30,914 bases of DNA from Gnetum montanum (taxonomy: Eukaryota > Streptophyta > Gnetopsida > Gnetales > Gnetaceae). Under the pieces are notes generated by a model. The model was not told where the DNA came from and made no database searches. It worked only from the letters and a program-made list of their open reading frames with translations. The stretch spans positions 11,540-42,453 of the forward strand of contig MNCI01014215.1 of assembly GCA_015680685.1 (NCBI GenBank). The letters are read 5' to 3'. Positions 1 through 11,539 of this stretch are shown piece after piece. Both the position numbers and the translations under genes were made by a program. Numbering within the stretch: the first letter of the stretch is position 1; every line of letters begins with the position of its first letter.

Positions 1-460
1 GGACGTGTGTGCGGGGGCATGGGGGGGGGGTGGTCAGGTGGAGGGCGCAGTCAGCCCTTACGGCCCATGGTGACCTAGTTTCCCTCCTCGAAAAGCTGGC
101 GGGCCGGGTTAGTTGGTCGGGGCCTGTGAAACCGACAGTCTGCCTCATGATGGCCCGGCTTACCACAGCATCCGCACCTGCCCGGCTAGTCCGTGCGGGG
201 GGCCGTGCTATGCAGCATCTGGTCCTAAGCGTCCATGTTTTCATAGGTAATTTGGAGGGATTCCTCCCCTCCTGGGAGTTCCAAGATGATCTCCTGGATG
301 AGGTCGGTCGTTGTCAGGTTTCGCCAGACACAGAACTGAGCAAAGCCCAACCGGTCCAGTGACCACATGACCCTGTCGAAGGCGATGAAATCACCGAAAT
401 GCCCTGCCACCTCCTGTAAGAACTCAAGGATCCATAACTCCCACAGGATACTGGCCACTC
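1..460 (-). pseudogene. LINE ORF1-like fragment: DUF4283-like domain plus CCHC zinc knuckle
   Basis: Read on the minus strand, 458 to 228 gives a domain resembling plant DUF4283 (ILEFLQEVAGHFGDFIAFDR, then a VWRNLTTTDLIQEIILELP-type strand). In the same frame, after stops near 225 and 190, lies CGCCGKPGHHEADC at 176-135, a perfect C-x2-C-x4-H-x4-C zinc knuckle. DUF4283 followed by a CCHC knuckle is the usual N-terminal layout of plant L1-type LINE ORF1 proteins and some domesticated relatives, where it binds nucleic acid. The piece is cut off by the window edge on one side and by a junction near 530 on the other. It is much more GC-rich than everything after 540. The zinc knuckle is seen directly; the DUF4283 assignment is by resemblance. 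Confidence 0.5.
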
Positions 461-534
461 AAATCTAGACTGGGGCACGGGTGAACAGGTCGGGTTCTCT
501 GTGGGCACCGGGGTGCCACATGCAATTTCTTCTT

Positions 535-700
535 TTGTTCACAAGCAAATGTGACATTTATGATGATTGGATTACCATTATTTAAGAAGGCATACTTCAT
601 GCCTAGTAGTAAAGCCTTCAACTCAATAGAATCTTGCTTGAATGTCTCTAGGATCTCCAACTCTTCCTAATTGATTTCTTCTTATTCATCAAAGAGTCAA
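535..700 (-). pseudogene. Element D pol, pre-RT segment
   Basis: The minus strand encodes SIELKALLLGMKYAFLNN, then PIIINVTFACEQKKKL. This matches the segment that precedes reverse transcriptase in Athila-type Ty3/gypsy polyproteins, where a LELK-x-LP-x-LKYAFL motif is followed by PVII and an EQE-x-KL motif. It lies downstream of the protease of the same element, as expected for gag-pro-pol order. Only this start of pol survives; sequence of different composition begins near 530. In-frame stops occur upstream around 700-720. Confidence 0.5.
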
Positions 701-1039
701 TGATGGGTTTTCTCTAATTGATTCATGCTCTCCACATAAGAGCTTATGAGGCTCTTGGTTGGTTCCATGCAAATTTATGATTCAACCTCACTTTTTGTTA
801 TCAGCCACTAGGTGCCCTCCTATCTAGTGGCTACATCATACAAGAACCTTTGGATTTCAACAAGATCAGCACACTAATTGCATGCTTTAAGAGATGTACT
901 CTTTATAGTCCACAGTCTTCACATGTAGTGGCAACCTTTGTCATTGTACACGATGCATGGAATATGCTTTTTCTTAATCTTTCCAAACTCATTCTCCTTG
1001 GAAGTTTCCAAGGAGAGATCTCAAATCCTAATCATGCAT

Positions 1040-1400
1040 CAATTGTACATAGCCATGCTCTTCCCATTATAATAGAAAAGTCCCCCCTTAGCATTCTCCA
1101 CGTGGATCACCAAGCAATTGATCAGATATGACCACCCACAAATGATGGTCATGATATCCTCAACCAATCCCAAAGGAATAGTGATGGATTGGTCCACTAA
1201 TCCTAACCTTATATTGCTCTTTTTGAAATGAGGTAGGTTCTAGGCTTTGTACATTTCATATGAAATCAAGTTAACTTCAAAACCTAAGTCCAAAAGATCT
1301 TTACAAGGTTTATTTTTGGCAATCTAAAAATAGATAAGGGGGCTTCCAAGATTAGATCTCTTCCTAGAAATATGAACAACCTTAATCTAATCAGTAACCA
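1040..1400 (-). pseudogene. Element D retropepsin-like aspartic protease
   Basis: The minus strand reads DLLDLGFEVNLISYEMYKA around 1296-1240, then LGLVDQSITIPLGLVEDI and a GWSYLINCLVIHVENAKGG segment down to about 1090. The D-L-G at 1290-1282 followed by N-L-I-S matches the protease active-site region of Athila-like elements, where D-L-G-A-S replaces the commoner D-T-G. The VDQS-x4-PLGLVEDI strand is the conserved flap and partner region. The canonical C-terminal LGRPWL motif is not intact, and stops follow near 1060. The enzyme would cut the Gag-Pol polyprotein; this copy is dead. Confidence 0.55.
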
Positions 1401-1899
1401 TGTGGATCAACATGACTGTATGTAACTGGGGAGCATTTGGGTTTAAAGGAGGATCAATGGATGTTGTAGAGGGGGTAGGAGTAGGGTTCATAGCCACAAG
1501 TATTTATGAGGGCTTTGTGGGCCTATTGGTTCTAAAAAAGGATCTTTTCATGGCTTAGTATCAGAACCACTTAGCTAAGGAATTGGCTATAAGTTTACAA
1601 CCTTCATGGTGTTTCTTTGTTGTGACTATGCTGGGATCTCATCTTGTATATATGGAGCAAGTGGAAGAGGAGTTGTATATGGAGGTGTAGGAATGAAAGG
1701 ATCAAGAGGAGGGAAGTAACAAAATGGGGAATCTCTCCTTAGTGATGGTGCTTTATAATATTCAAGAGGGTAGTAGTGGTGTTAGAAGGAAGTGTGACTA
1801 GAAGAGTCATGTGGAGAAATGGGCTATTAAATGTAGTACTCACAAGGATTAGGTTGCCTATAAAGTTATTGCTACCTTGGAGGTGGGGGATTCCCCATG

Positions 1900-3453
1900 A
1901 CTATGGGTGTTTCCACTACTAATATTGCTCATGAAGTTGTGGTGGCACTCCACTTGGATAATACATTTTGTGGTGGAACTATTGCTAGTAGTTGCCTTGT
2001 GGATAAGATAACCTCCTAGGTGCTTACTAATTTTCTAGTTTGGGATTCAAAGCCTACACCCTAGATTCCTTCAAGTGTGACACCTTGGGATGACATCCCT
2101 TGGGATGTTTATATTGGCATATGTCACATCGATCATCATTTAACTCAAAATCTGAAATCTTCTCAACTATTGTAGCCTTGCCCTTAGCCTTATAATGGTC
2201 ACATTCAACCTCCTTTTAATTCCTTTTATTACAAGCACTAACTCCTTAATCTTTGTTCTCCTTTGCAATTCTCAGAGTAGTTTGAAAATTTTCATCCAAG
2301 GAGTTCCACATTTTATAAACCTTAGCTAATATTTTTGAGAGATTTTTGTATCAGTAAGATTTTCCTTTGTACCAATTCATCAAGTGGTGCCTCCTCCTCA
2401 TTTTCACACCAATGGACCCCCCCTCTTATGGAGAGAGGGGTTTCTATTATGCTCTACATTTTCTCATTTTTTATATCACTCTCTTCCTTAGCTACTTGCT
2501 CAATGAGCCTTTAGATTTGATGGACCCTTAGCTCTGATAGCCTCCCTTGAGCATAGATCCCAAGAGTTCTCCTTCTTTCAATTTGGATCTCATCTATGAT
2601 GTGGCATTGCTGGTTCCTTTAAGAATAGCCATAGCCTAGGCATCAGTGCAACAAGGCATAGTGCCTATCCATGGCCACATCCAAGGATTCATGAGTGCCT
2701 TGTTTCTATCCTTGGATTTTCCTTCTCAAGTTGGATACTTTGGAGTAAATTTGATAGTTGTCATTGAATAGTTCAAGTATCATGCTCCATTGCTAAATAG
2801 AGTTTAGTTCCAAGGACCAATACCAACTTTGAGCTTCTTCAATGAGTATTCGTAGGAATAGTTTTAGCTTTTACTAGTCATTTTCTATGTTTTATAAGGC
2901 AGATGCATTGTGGAATACTTGAAAATGGTTTTGTAGATCTAAATTATACGCCCTCATTAAACTTGGGGATATTATTCATGTCCAATCATTTGATTTAGCT
3001 ATCCTTCACATGCCTAGTTGGTATCCTTATAGCCTCTACAATGTTCAACATGTTTCAATCTCAATGATCCATATCATGGCAATGATGCCTATGATGAGTC
3101 TTCCTACCCCTCCTTTCTCTATAATGATCATCTCCCCACTACTCATGCCCATGGTCTTTGTCATTATAATAGGATCTACAATCATCCCTATCCCACTATT
3201 CACCTCCATCACGATTCTTATTACCTTTACAACTCTAATCGAAGTTGGAGGAGGAAGACAATGAGGACGAAGAAGGTGAAGAGAAAGGAGATCCATCACT
3301 AGAGTAGTACCTACTACTTCTCCTTCTTTAGCCCCTAGCTAGTTCATCATGTCTATCTTTTTCTTGGTGCTTCTCCTCATTCCTACCTCGGCTACCCCCT
3401 TTTGAGGTCCCTTTATCTTGGGATCCATTCATCCTAGAGCCAAGATTATCCAT
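1900..3453 (-). pseudogene. Element D Gag polyprotein
   Basis: A minus-strand ATG at 3453 opens a hydrophilic N-terminus (MDNLGSRMNGSQDKGTSKGG) followed by a serine-rich run near 3250-3290. Around 3240-3080 the reading is Arg/Asp rich in mixed frames. The retrotransposon gag domain is clear between about 2990 and 2640, with DLQNHFQVFHNASAL, then AQSWYWSLELNSI and a downstream LFNDNYQ. This is the (A)-x-WY-x-L-x3-SI pattern of PF03732. Near 2130-2090 CDICQYKHPKGCH could be a decayed zinc knuckle, though its spacing is not canonical. Many stops and at least three frameshifts break it. The N-terminal start is a plausible ATG rather than proven. Confidence 0.5.
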
Positions 3454-4092
3454 AGTGGATGGTAGTGACTAGTTAAGGGTCTCCTCATTAAAGAAAGGAG
3501 GAGAATCTATGTATTGAGAGGTACCCAAAAAGAAGTCCTCTTCTTCTTTATGTGTTTATAGGAATAAGTGTGTAGGACCCTATTTATCTTTTGAGGCCTC
3601 ATATTGGGCTTTCATTTGCTGATCATAGTTTTTCTATGCCTTTGTCGGATGACAATCCCAATAGGCATGATCTTTCACTTCTTACTCCAAGTTAATTCCT
3701 ACAATATACAACTTGATAAGACTGTTGAATAGCATTTCAAGAACAAATCAGTTAGGAGGTAACATAATGTTGCATTCCATGTCCCTCCACTACAACTGCT
3801 CATCTTGATGCAGGATAAAGATGAAGTTCAGAGTGTAGAATCTAGATGAGTGTATACCACCTTAAATAGTTGAGGCATTGGCATCCTATGGTCTTCTTGT
3901 CATTCTTGATTGGATTTTCCTTCCAATAGTGGCAGAGAGTCTTCCCTACAAGAGGAAGCCATATTAGTGATTGAGAAAAATAGTGTGCCTTTGTTATTTC
4001 TTTTTTTTTGAATTATGTTAGCATTAAGTTCTTTTTACAATGTCTATGAACGATTTCACTATCTCTTCTAGGTATCCTAGTTAGCTAACTAA

Positions 4093-4113
4093 GGTTCTTG
4101 GAAATGACACCAA
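4093..4113 (-). other. Primer-binding site of element D
   Basis: The minus strand reads TGGTGTCATTTCCAAGAACC, resembling the TGGTGTCGTTTCC-type tRNA primer-binding sites of plant Ty3/gypsy elements. It lies four bases after a CA dinucleotide (4118-4117) that would close the LTR, and about 640 bp before the gag ATG. The tRNA species was not identified. Confidence 0.45.
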
Positions 4114-4116
4114 TAA

Positions 4117-4945
4117 TGAGTAGCAGAGTAGACCCTATGCCTAACCATATGAATCAAAAGATTTCAGTAGTGACCTAGTTGAATTCTATGGACTTTAGCT
4201 TTGCAAATGACCATAGTAAAGATAGTGATTTAATGGTGTGATCATGGTCTTCCTGGCTACACTTGTGTAAGTGTAAGCATATGGTTAAGTGTAGCCAAGG
4301 CACATGATTTGTATATTTTTTATCTAATTATCCTAAGCATGGAAAAAATTAATTAATGAAGTATTAATCGAAGTGATTAACTAATGTCTTAGTCTACTTC
4401 CAAGCATAAGTATCTAGTCCCACCTTTCATACACATCCTAAACATGTTACAACGCTACTGGATTACGAAGTGAAAGCATTGCTGGGATTACCAAGCTTTA
4501 ATGCTATGCTTGAGATGGTTGTACTTATGTGTATTGATTAAGTGCATTAATTAATTAAGAACATGGAATTAAAGTGAATGAATAGTAAATTTCATAAAAG
4601 TAACCATTAATCTAATTCCAAGTGTGCAAGGTGTATCAAGAATCTCACCTATATTGCTATCACATCAATGTGTTCAAGTATATTGGTGCTCAAATAATGA
4701 TCCATACAATCATTGACTTGTACTATAATACTTAGAGAAAATATTCTAACTTCTATGGGAAGAAATTGCAAGAGCTTAGCTAAGCTATTGACTAACCAAT
4801 GTCATAAATGTAGTGGGTGCATGTATTTATATAGGCATAGATAGATGCCACATTGACACATATGTGTTGATACATCAAATCATGCATCAATGGGGATGCG
4901 TTGACACATGTCTATCAATGTAGACCATTTTGTGATTCATCACTA
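4117..4945 (-). mobile_element. 5' LTR of element D
   Basis: A minus-strand LTR is inferred from three points: a terminal CA at 4118-4117 next to the primer-binding site, a TATA box TATATAAATA at 4833-4824, and the end of readable element E gag near 5010 upstream. A TG at 4942-4941 (TGATGAATCAC) is the tentative left end. The partner LTR is not in the window, so the boundaries cannot be tested by comparison. Length about 830 bp. Confidence 0.4.
4824..4833 (-). promoter_or_regulatory. TATA box in LTR of element D
   Basis: The minus strand reads CCTATATAAATACATGC. It is a good plant TATA box, placed about 110 bp inside the proposed LTR start and about 700 bp before the primer-binding site. Confidence 0.45.
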
Positions 4946-5009
4946 ATGAAACAACCTCATTAAATAAACCATTCTAGTTGATTGAATTTGGAGTCCTTGG
5001 CCAATAGAA

Positions 5010-5504
5010 AATTCTTAGGTTAATAGAATTTAAGTAAGTATTTCTAGGCACTTTATCTAAAGGTTTATATTAACCCTGAAATCATTCACAATTTTTTTGG
5101 AACTTAATGTTGAATTCCTTAACTGATTCTTTAGACCCTTGCTTAGCTTGAACTAATTCATAATATAGTTACTGTTGGTTAATTTGGTTACTAAATTGAG
5201 ATAAGAATAAACTTTTCATGTCATCCTAACTAGTGATACTATTGTTTGGTAAGTTAGAATACCAAATATGAGTCATATCTTTTAAGTTTTCTACAAATAG
5301 CATGCAAGCTTGGTCTTGATGTTGGAGATTTGCATGTGATAGAGCTAACTCAAATAGATGAACATATTATTTTGCTAAATAAGTTTTTATAAGGGTGTAA
5401 GGCTTAGGTAAATATTTGTAAACTGCCTTGAGAATATCATAGTAGTTTGGGAATCTTAGCACTATGGATCCTTGCCAAGGGTTTACTAGTGGTGGATCTG
5501 CCAT
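5010..5504 (-). pseudogene. Element E Gag (Ty3/gypsy type)
   Basis: From a minus-strand ATG at 5504 one frame runs about 160 codons with a few stops (TAA replacing CAA, TAG replacing TGG). It begins MADPPLVNPWQGSIVLRFPN. The gag signature is THIWYSNLPNNSITS, then DDMKSLFLSQFSNQ and LVQAKQGSKESVKEFN. This is the WY-x-LP-x-SI and F-x4-QF, then Q-x4-ES-x3-F pattern of retrotransposon capsid (PF03732). The sequence differs clearly from gag of elements D and C, so this is another family. It ends where the LTR of element D begins, consistent with D inserting into E. Confidence 0.6.
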
Positions 5505-6300
5505 GTTGAAATTCCTTTCAATCATTGAACACCTAGGATTTTTTCATCTTGTCCTAAATAGCAATAATCCAAATAGAAGAGGTGGTTTTCTAAATCATCT
5601 AGTTTTTATTCCACTACTTGTCTTTAGTTCAAAAGTCTTTACCTACTCTTCCTCTAAATAATTAGTCTTATAAATAGTAGAATCATGTAGAGTATTAAAC
5701 ATTGAAATGTGGTACTATTGAAATGAGTAAACATTTTGAAAACAAAATTTTTTTTAAATTAATCAACAATATCAAAAATTGTTAAATCCTTTAACTTGAA
5801 CAAGCAATTTGAAATAAGTCTACTATAGACATGAGCAGACACTTTGAAAAACTAAAGTTGTTTTAAACTAGTTGATAAAAATTGAACATTGCTATACATA
5901 GAGCTATTCAAGCAATTTAAATAATTCCAAGAATAAAATGCAAGCTCAATACAATCTTTACTACTAGCTAAGCAACTATGATAAAGCAAAACAATAAGAA
6001 TTAACTCATGGGAGAGAAGTAAATTACTTGAATAAAATATGAAGTTAGAATGCCATCATATAGGAAATCACTCTAATCTTGTCTATAATTCTCCTCGTAG
6101 CCTCCATGCCTTTAGTAAGTCTACTCTAGGATTTATATAGTAGTCTCTAGGAGTTACAACAATTACAGAAGTTTAAAGCTATAGCTGGCTCATGTCCTAA
6201 TCATATAATTGTAGGACGTTGGATAACTATTATGTTAATCAATGCTTCTTATTTTTCTAATTTGTAGTCTAATAATTAGCAATTGTCATGAGTTAAGAGA
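5505..6300 (-). mobile_element. Leader and probable LTR of element E
   Basis: Upstream of the element E gag in its sense direction, the minus strand has a TATA box CTATATAAAT at 6140-6131. That is the spacing expected for an LTR promoter about 630 bp before gag. I could not place a convincing primer-binding site or LTR ends. 5700-6000 is A-rich with no reading frame. Confidence 0.3.
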
Positions 6301-6714
6301 GCTTTTATTAGCTTGATTCACTGTATTTGATTTAGAGCCATGAAGATTCTTTAAGTATTATTTTAGTGTTCTTTTCTCTTGCAACTAATTCAATTAGGAA
6401 ATCTATTGAAACTATTGAAGTAACCCCATGCTAGCTTAAATGTTTTAAAATTCAAGCTTCTCATTAGTAGTTTCATTGATGAGCCCAATAACTACTATAA
6501 CTCTATTTGTATTGGAGTAATATTTTTTTTAAGATTTTGGTTAAATCAAAAAATCTTGCAGCTTCTTCTACATCTAGAAAATATAACTTGTCTATCTAGA
6601 GTCACTTCTTTGAGCTTCAATGGTGGCTTTATGCTACTCTTAGCTTGGTTTTGATTCTTGGCTTTGTTCATTGATGTAGTTTCTTTCCTTACATAGCTTT
6701 AGTGCTAATGCCAA
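6301..6714. other. No gene seen
   Basis: AT-rich sequence with short broken frames on both strands. I see no retroelement domain, RNA gene or clear repeat here. Confidence 0.5.
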
Positions 6715-8680
6715 CTTGTAAGGTCCTTTCAAAATTTGCTTGTAGAACCAAATTTCATCTCCAAAAATTCATTCTACAAAGGAGCTAACATGGAAGAGCC
6801 ATATTTATGCTTACTTATAGAGTCGAATTTTAACTCTACAAATGATCTTGTTCTTTTAAGCTAATATAGCAAAGTATTTCTTGAGCTTGCTCGTAGAAAA
6901 TTTTTTGGGCTTTACAAACTATGTTATATCCTTTAATTTCTCATCATATCAAGCTAGATTAAAATTTAGTATGCATGTACCTTAAATTAAAATTTATCCT
7001 TTTATGAACTTAAGATAAGATTTGACATGGCTTGTAGAAACATTCATGAGCTTGTTTGTAGATCCATTTTTATGCTTCATGAATTTTTGATACAAATGAA
7101 CCCTATGTGGTAGAGTGGCTTTGTAGTAAGCTTATAGAGTTAACTTTTTAACTTTTTCAAAAATCTGCATGGCTTGTAGAACCATTTTTAAATCTTGTCA
7201 TAGAACTAAATCTTAACTTCATAGATTGTCTCTACAAGGAGGCCGATGTGGCATATGCTGATGTTGAAAATGTTTATTTTGTTTTTCCAACATGGTAGAT
7301 GAAGTTTTTTATTTATCATAAACTTAATAATCTTCATCTAGATGCTTATGTGATAGATGTTGACATGGTGGATGCTACTGTGGTAGCAGCTATCATGGTT
7401 GATGCCAATGTGGCTCATAGAATAGAAAGGTGAGCTTGTTGTAGAACTAATTTTTGATTCTACACTTTGTTCTATTAAAGAGATAATGTGGAAGAGATAA
7501 TTTTTTGTAGATCCAAATTTCTCCTTGATGAAATCTGTGAACAAGCTAACATGATAGAACCAATTATGAGCTTGTTCATAGAATGGAATTTCAACTTCAT
7601 AAACAAGCTCTATGAGTTGACATGGCAGATAAAGTTTTCTTTCTTTAGATGAAAATATGAGCTTCATATAGTAGTTGATATGGTAGATATTGATGTGATA
7701 GATGAAGCGTATATTCTTTTGATGAGGAAATAAGATTCATTTATTTGCTAACATAGCATGTGCTAATGTGGTAGATGTTGATGTAGCAGATGAAGTTTTT
7801 CATTAGTCTCAAGCGTGAGAATCTTCATGTAGATGGTAATATGGTGATGTGAGTTGAGCTTTTTCAACATGGTAAGGTAGATTTGGTTAGTTGACATGGC
7901 TTGTAGAACAATTTTTCTTTACTTAATAGATGAAAATTTTAGTTCTACAATCACATACTAATTTGGAATCTTGCATGGTAGAGCTTGCTTGTAGAATAGA
8001 AATTTCACTATACAAACCAGCTCTATGAGGAGGCTAATGTGGTAGAGTAGATTTGTAAAGTTGAAGTGCCTTGTAGAACCAATTTATCAAACCTCTTCTT
8101 AGTTCTACAAACCTACCTTATTGAATAGCTTATGTGTCAAAGATAATTTAAATCTTGTAGATCTATTTTATAGAGCCAATATTTTGTTCTATGAACCTTC
8201 TCTACTAACTAATATGATAGAGACAAAATGTAAGCTTATTAGTAAATCTACATTTTAATTCTATGAAGTTGTTCTTCAAAAGAGCTGATGTGGTAGAGCT
8301 TGTTCTAATTTTTTCTGTAGAGCCAAATTTTGGCTCTTTGAGTAATGTCCTCTCTATAGCGTTAATGTGGCAAAACTAAAAAGAGCTTGTATTGAAAGGT
8401 TGAATTTTATCTCTAAAAATACCCCTCTTTCCCCTATAGCTATCTTGGCAGAGCCAATTTGAGCTTCTTCATAGAGTTAAATTTTAGCTTCACAAACTGG
8501 CTCTATGGGCTAAAGTGTCATATGAGATCCATATAAAGGTAGTTTCTCTTATGCTTTAAATTTCTTGAAGCTAAGTTATGTAGAACCATCTCGTAGAGCT
8601 AATTTCTAGTTCTACAAATCTCTTCTATTAGCTGACATGGAAAGTTTATATTATGAAACCATTCTTCTAATTTGGATTAA
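6715..8680. repeat. Diverged tandem array with TGTAGAACCAAATTTT / CTACAAACTAGCTCTAT units
   Basis: The stretch repeatedly uses the same phrases: (C/T)TTG(C/T)TTGTAGAACCAAATTTT, then (A/T)TCTACAAACTAGCTCTAT, then GGAGCTAATGTGGTAGAG. Examples start near 6738, 6810, 6885, 7050, 7172, 7430, 7505, 7565, 7975, 8075, 8290, 8330 and 8470. One last half unit (CTTCACAAACTAGCTCTAT) lies near 8892. The apparent period is about 70-80 bp but units are strongly diverged. TAGAGCT and AGCTCTA inside the unit are mutually inverted. Within 7340-7800 there is a sub-repeat GTGGTAGATGTTGATGTGATAGATGAAG. No protein is encoded. Confidence 0.55.
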
Positions 8681-9589
8681 ATCCTCTTTGAAATGAGGGT
8701 TTTCTCTTACACTCAATTTTTCTTTCTAATGCTAGCCTTTTTGTGAGATAAAATTTATCTCAAAACTTTGTGAATTAATTTCTTAATAGTTTCTAGAAAA
8801 TAGAAAGAATGCTCACCAAAGTAAAAATAAAATTGATACAATATCCATTATTTAGTTATTCTATGTGATTTAAATTTAACTAAAAATCTAGCTTCACAAA
8901 CTAGCTCTATTTAGGACTTTAGCTTGTACAACAAATATCAATTCAAGTTCATCTTGTAGGTATATTGCATAGAGAAATGAGCCTAAAAATTCAATTCAAG
9001 TGATATTTCATAAGCTTTGCTACACTACAAAACCTTAAAAAAAATTTCTATGCTTGTACATGTTCTTCATATCCATGGACTCTTGACTTTACTTTTGAGT
9101 GTATTTTTTGAAGCTTCATTCATACTACAGCTCCAATCAAACTTGGCTTTAAACTATACAAACTTGAAATCATAATTAGGTCTTGAGATTTCTATTCATT
9201 TAATTATAAGCTAAGAAATAAAAAGTATCCTTTTATTGAGTTATCAATAGTTTTTAAAATTATTTTCAAGACTTAAGCCCTACTTCATTAATGGCTGAAA
9301 TGTGACAATAATAGTATCATACCTAGACTTTCTCTACCTAACGAAATTTAAAAAAAGTAGAAATAACATTAGTTTGTCTTAATGGATAGTACTAAGATGT
9401 TGAAGGAGAATCCATTATAAAGAGAGACATGAAGCTAAAATTATTAATGCTGAAGTTAATATTATAATGATGATACTAATGAAGTTGGATCAATTTATTG
9501 AAGATGAATAAATGTTGATGAAGTTGATGCTAATAAAACTAATGAGGTACCTACATAGAGAGAGTAAAATGAAGTGGGAGATAAGGGCA
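8681..9589. other. No gene seen
   Basis: AT-rich, no open frame with recognisable domains. Apart from the stray repeat half unit near 8892 I see nothing to annotate. Confidence 0.5.
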
Positions 9590-10500
9590 TATAATGTTAG
9601 GATTTTATTAATACACCTATTATGAGGATTATGCTATGATATATAAGATAGGAATGACTAATTCTTGCATATATGATGGTCACATGGATGTCATTAATAA
9701 AGTTCTCACTCTATCTATTCAAACTTTCAACACATCCTTACTAGAGAAGAGTAGTTCCACTCAATCCTCACTAATATGTTGATAATTATGAGAAGAATGG
9801 TCTAGATAGATAGGAAAATAGAAGATGAATAGAGATAATAAAAAGAAAAGAAAGTACAAATTAAAGTAAAATAAAAAAGAAAAAAGAAAAACATAAACAA
9901 GAAAATAATATTAAGAACATTGCTAATACAACTATGGTGGAGTGTTGTGTCATAGAAATGTGACATAGCTAAATTTCTATAGTAGATAGATCATTCCCTT
10001 TCCATAATCAAAATGTAATAGAGTGCACACATCATTTTTCACTCATCATGCAACACACTCTTACTGAAGTAGAGTAGATTCGTTCAAATCTCATTATTAC
10101 ATTGAGAATATGAAAAAAAAGAGAAGAAAATAAAAGAACTAATAGAGTGATAGAGACACAATAGATAAATATAGGGATGAAAATAAAAATAGAAAATAAA
10201 AATTAGATATAACACTAATACATATATTATGAGAATGATGCCCAAAAAAGTGGGACATGGCTAAATTCCACACACATACATAGCCAAAGTGATGCTATAG
10301 ATAACTGATACATGATATAACATAAATCATTCTTTATTCCACTTAATATATAATCAATCAAACCCTTTCTAGAATAGAGAAAATTCACTCAATCCTCACA
10401 CATATATTGAGTAGTAGAATAGAGTAGAATAGGAATATAAATAGATAGGGATATAGGAGTAAAATAGATAGGGATGATATTAGAAATATAGTAGAATGTA
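9590..10500. repeat. Three-copy tandem repeat, about 300 bp per unit
   Basis: Two marker phrases recur in register. AATACACCTATTATGAGG-like text occurs at 9610, 9925 and 10217. CACATCCTTACTAGAGAAGA-like text, followed by CACTCAATCCTCA and a run ending ATTGAGAATATGA, occurs at 9731, 10054 and 10361. Spacing is 290-325 bp for both markers, and each unit ends in a purine-rich AGATAGGGA/AAAATAG tract. Units are roughly 60-70% similar by eye. There is no coding potential; this looks like an old local satellite or tandem duplication. Confidence 0.55.
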
Positions 10501-11539
10501 GCAAAGAGTTGAAAAGTTAGATAGGAAGTGAACATAAAAGACATGTAATGATAAAAATAAATGTATATAAGGATGATTTTAGAGAAAAATTGCTAGATAA
10601 TAACAAATGATGTGGCTAATAATAATGTATCCCAAGCTAGGAAAATATGGAATGCACATTGTTAATGTAGATGGTTGACTTGATATTAATGGCTTAAAAA
10701 TAGTCTAGAAACCGATAATTAAGTTTAGGGAATGAATTAAGGTATAAATTTCCCATATGAATATTAGGAATGTGTAATAAAACATAGATGAACAAAAGAT
10801 GCATAGAAAAATAAATGAGAGTTGGAAACCATAGGAACGAAAGAGAGGATGCATTTTGAAATGACATATTTATTCATGCTTGAGATAGAAGTAGTGGTAT
10901 AGGATATAATTAAAGGTTTGAGGTGGCAGTGGAGGCATATATCCCATTATGAGAGAAAAATTACGTAGTTGAACTAATGTAATGCATGAGGTCATATGTT
11001 TAATTATAGAATAAGAAGAATAATAATATGAAGTTAAATCAATTATATATGGGACTATAAATGATTGAAAAATAGACTATCAAAAATGATTTAACAATGA
11101 AGGCATAGATGATAATAAATATATTTAAAAAATAAGAACTTGGTTGAGTTAGGCATTAAGTAGTCTATGTTGTTTACTCATGAGGATGTATGTTTATAAG
11201 AAATGTATTTTGGATATTGGTAATAAAATAAAGCTAGATGATTGATCAATGACAATCATGAGCAAAGTAGATTTAAAAGTTTTAATTTCAAGATTAGAGG
11301 TAGTAATAACTTCTTCATTTTAGGTGTTGTACCCACTTTTTTGATTCATCAATGACCAAGGTAAAGTACACTTTTAACATTTTTTCATCCAAGTTTGAGC
11401 ACCAAAGTCCTTAAAAGCAACATTACAAGATATGTTTCTAATATCTAGAGGCCTTTAGGAATCATTCCAATCCATAATCCATGATATGAGCATTAATTTC
11501 AAAGAACTTAAAAACTTTGGAGATGAAAATATTTCTAAG
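10501..11539. other. No gene seen
   Basis: A-rich sequence possibly trailing from the upstream tandem repeat (AGATAGGGAT motifs to about 10530). No open frame with a recognisable domain, and no LTR landmark found. Confidence 0.45.

Larger units (their letters stand above)
535..4945 (-). mobile_element. Element D: truncated Ty3/gypsy retrotransposon, Athila-like
   Basis: Reading the minus strand from high to low coordinates gives a canonical order: LTR with TATA box (about 4945-4117), primer-binding site (4113-4093), gag (3453 to about 1900), protease (about 1400-1040) and the segment just before reverse transcriptase (about 700-535). It then stops abruptly at the GC-rich segment. RT, RNase H, integrase and the second LTR are absent. 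All coding parts carry stops and frameshifts. Its LTR abuts, in the same orientation, the gag of element E, so D probably inserted into E. Confidence 0.6.

Noticed and set aside
9-362. 117-codon plus-strand frame in the GC-rich segment
   Set aside because: Shadow of the minus-strand DUF4283/CCHC frame, which has a perfect zinc-knuckle motif.
7338-7667. 109-codon open frame on the minus strand
   Set aside because: It lies inside the 70-80-bp repeat array; composition and repetition explain it and it shows no domain.
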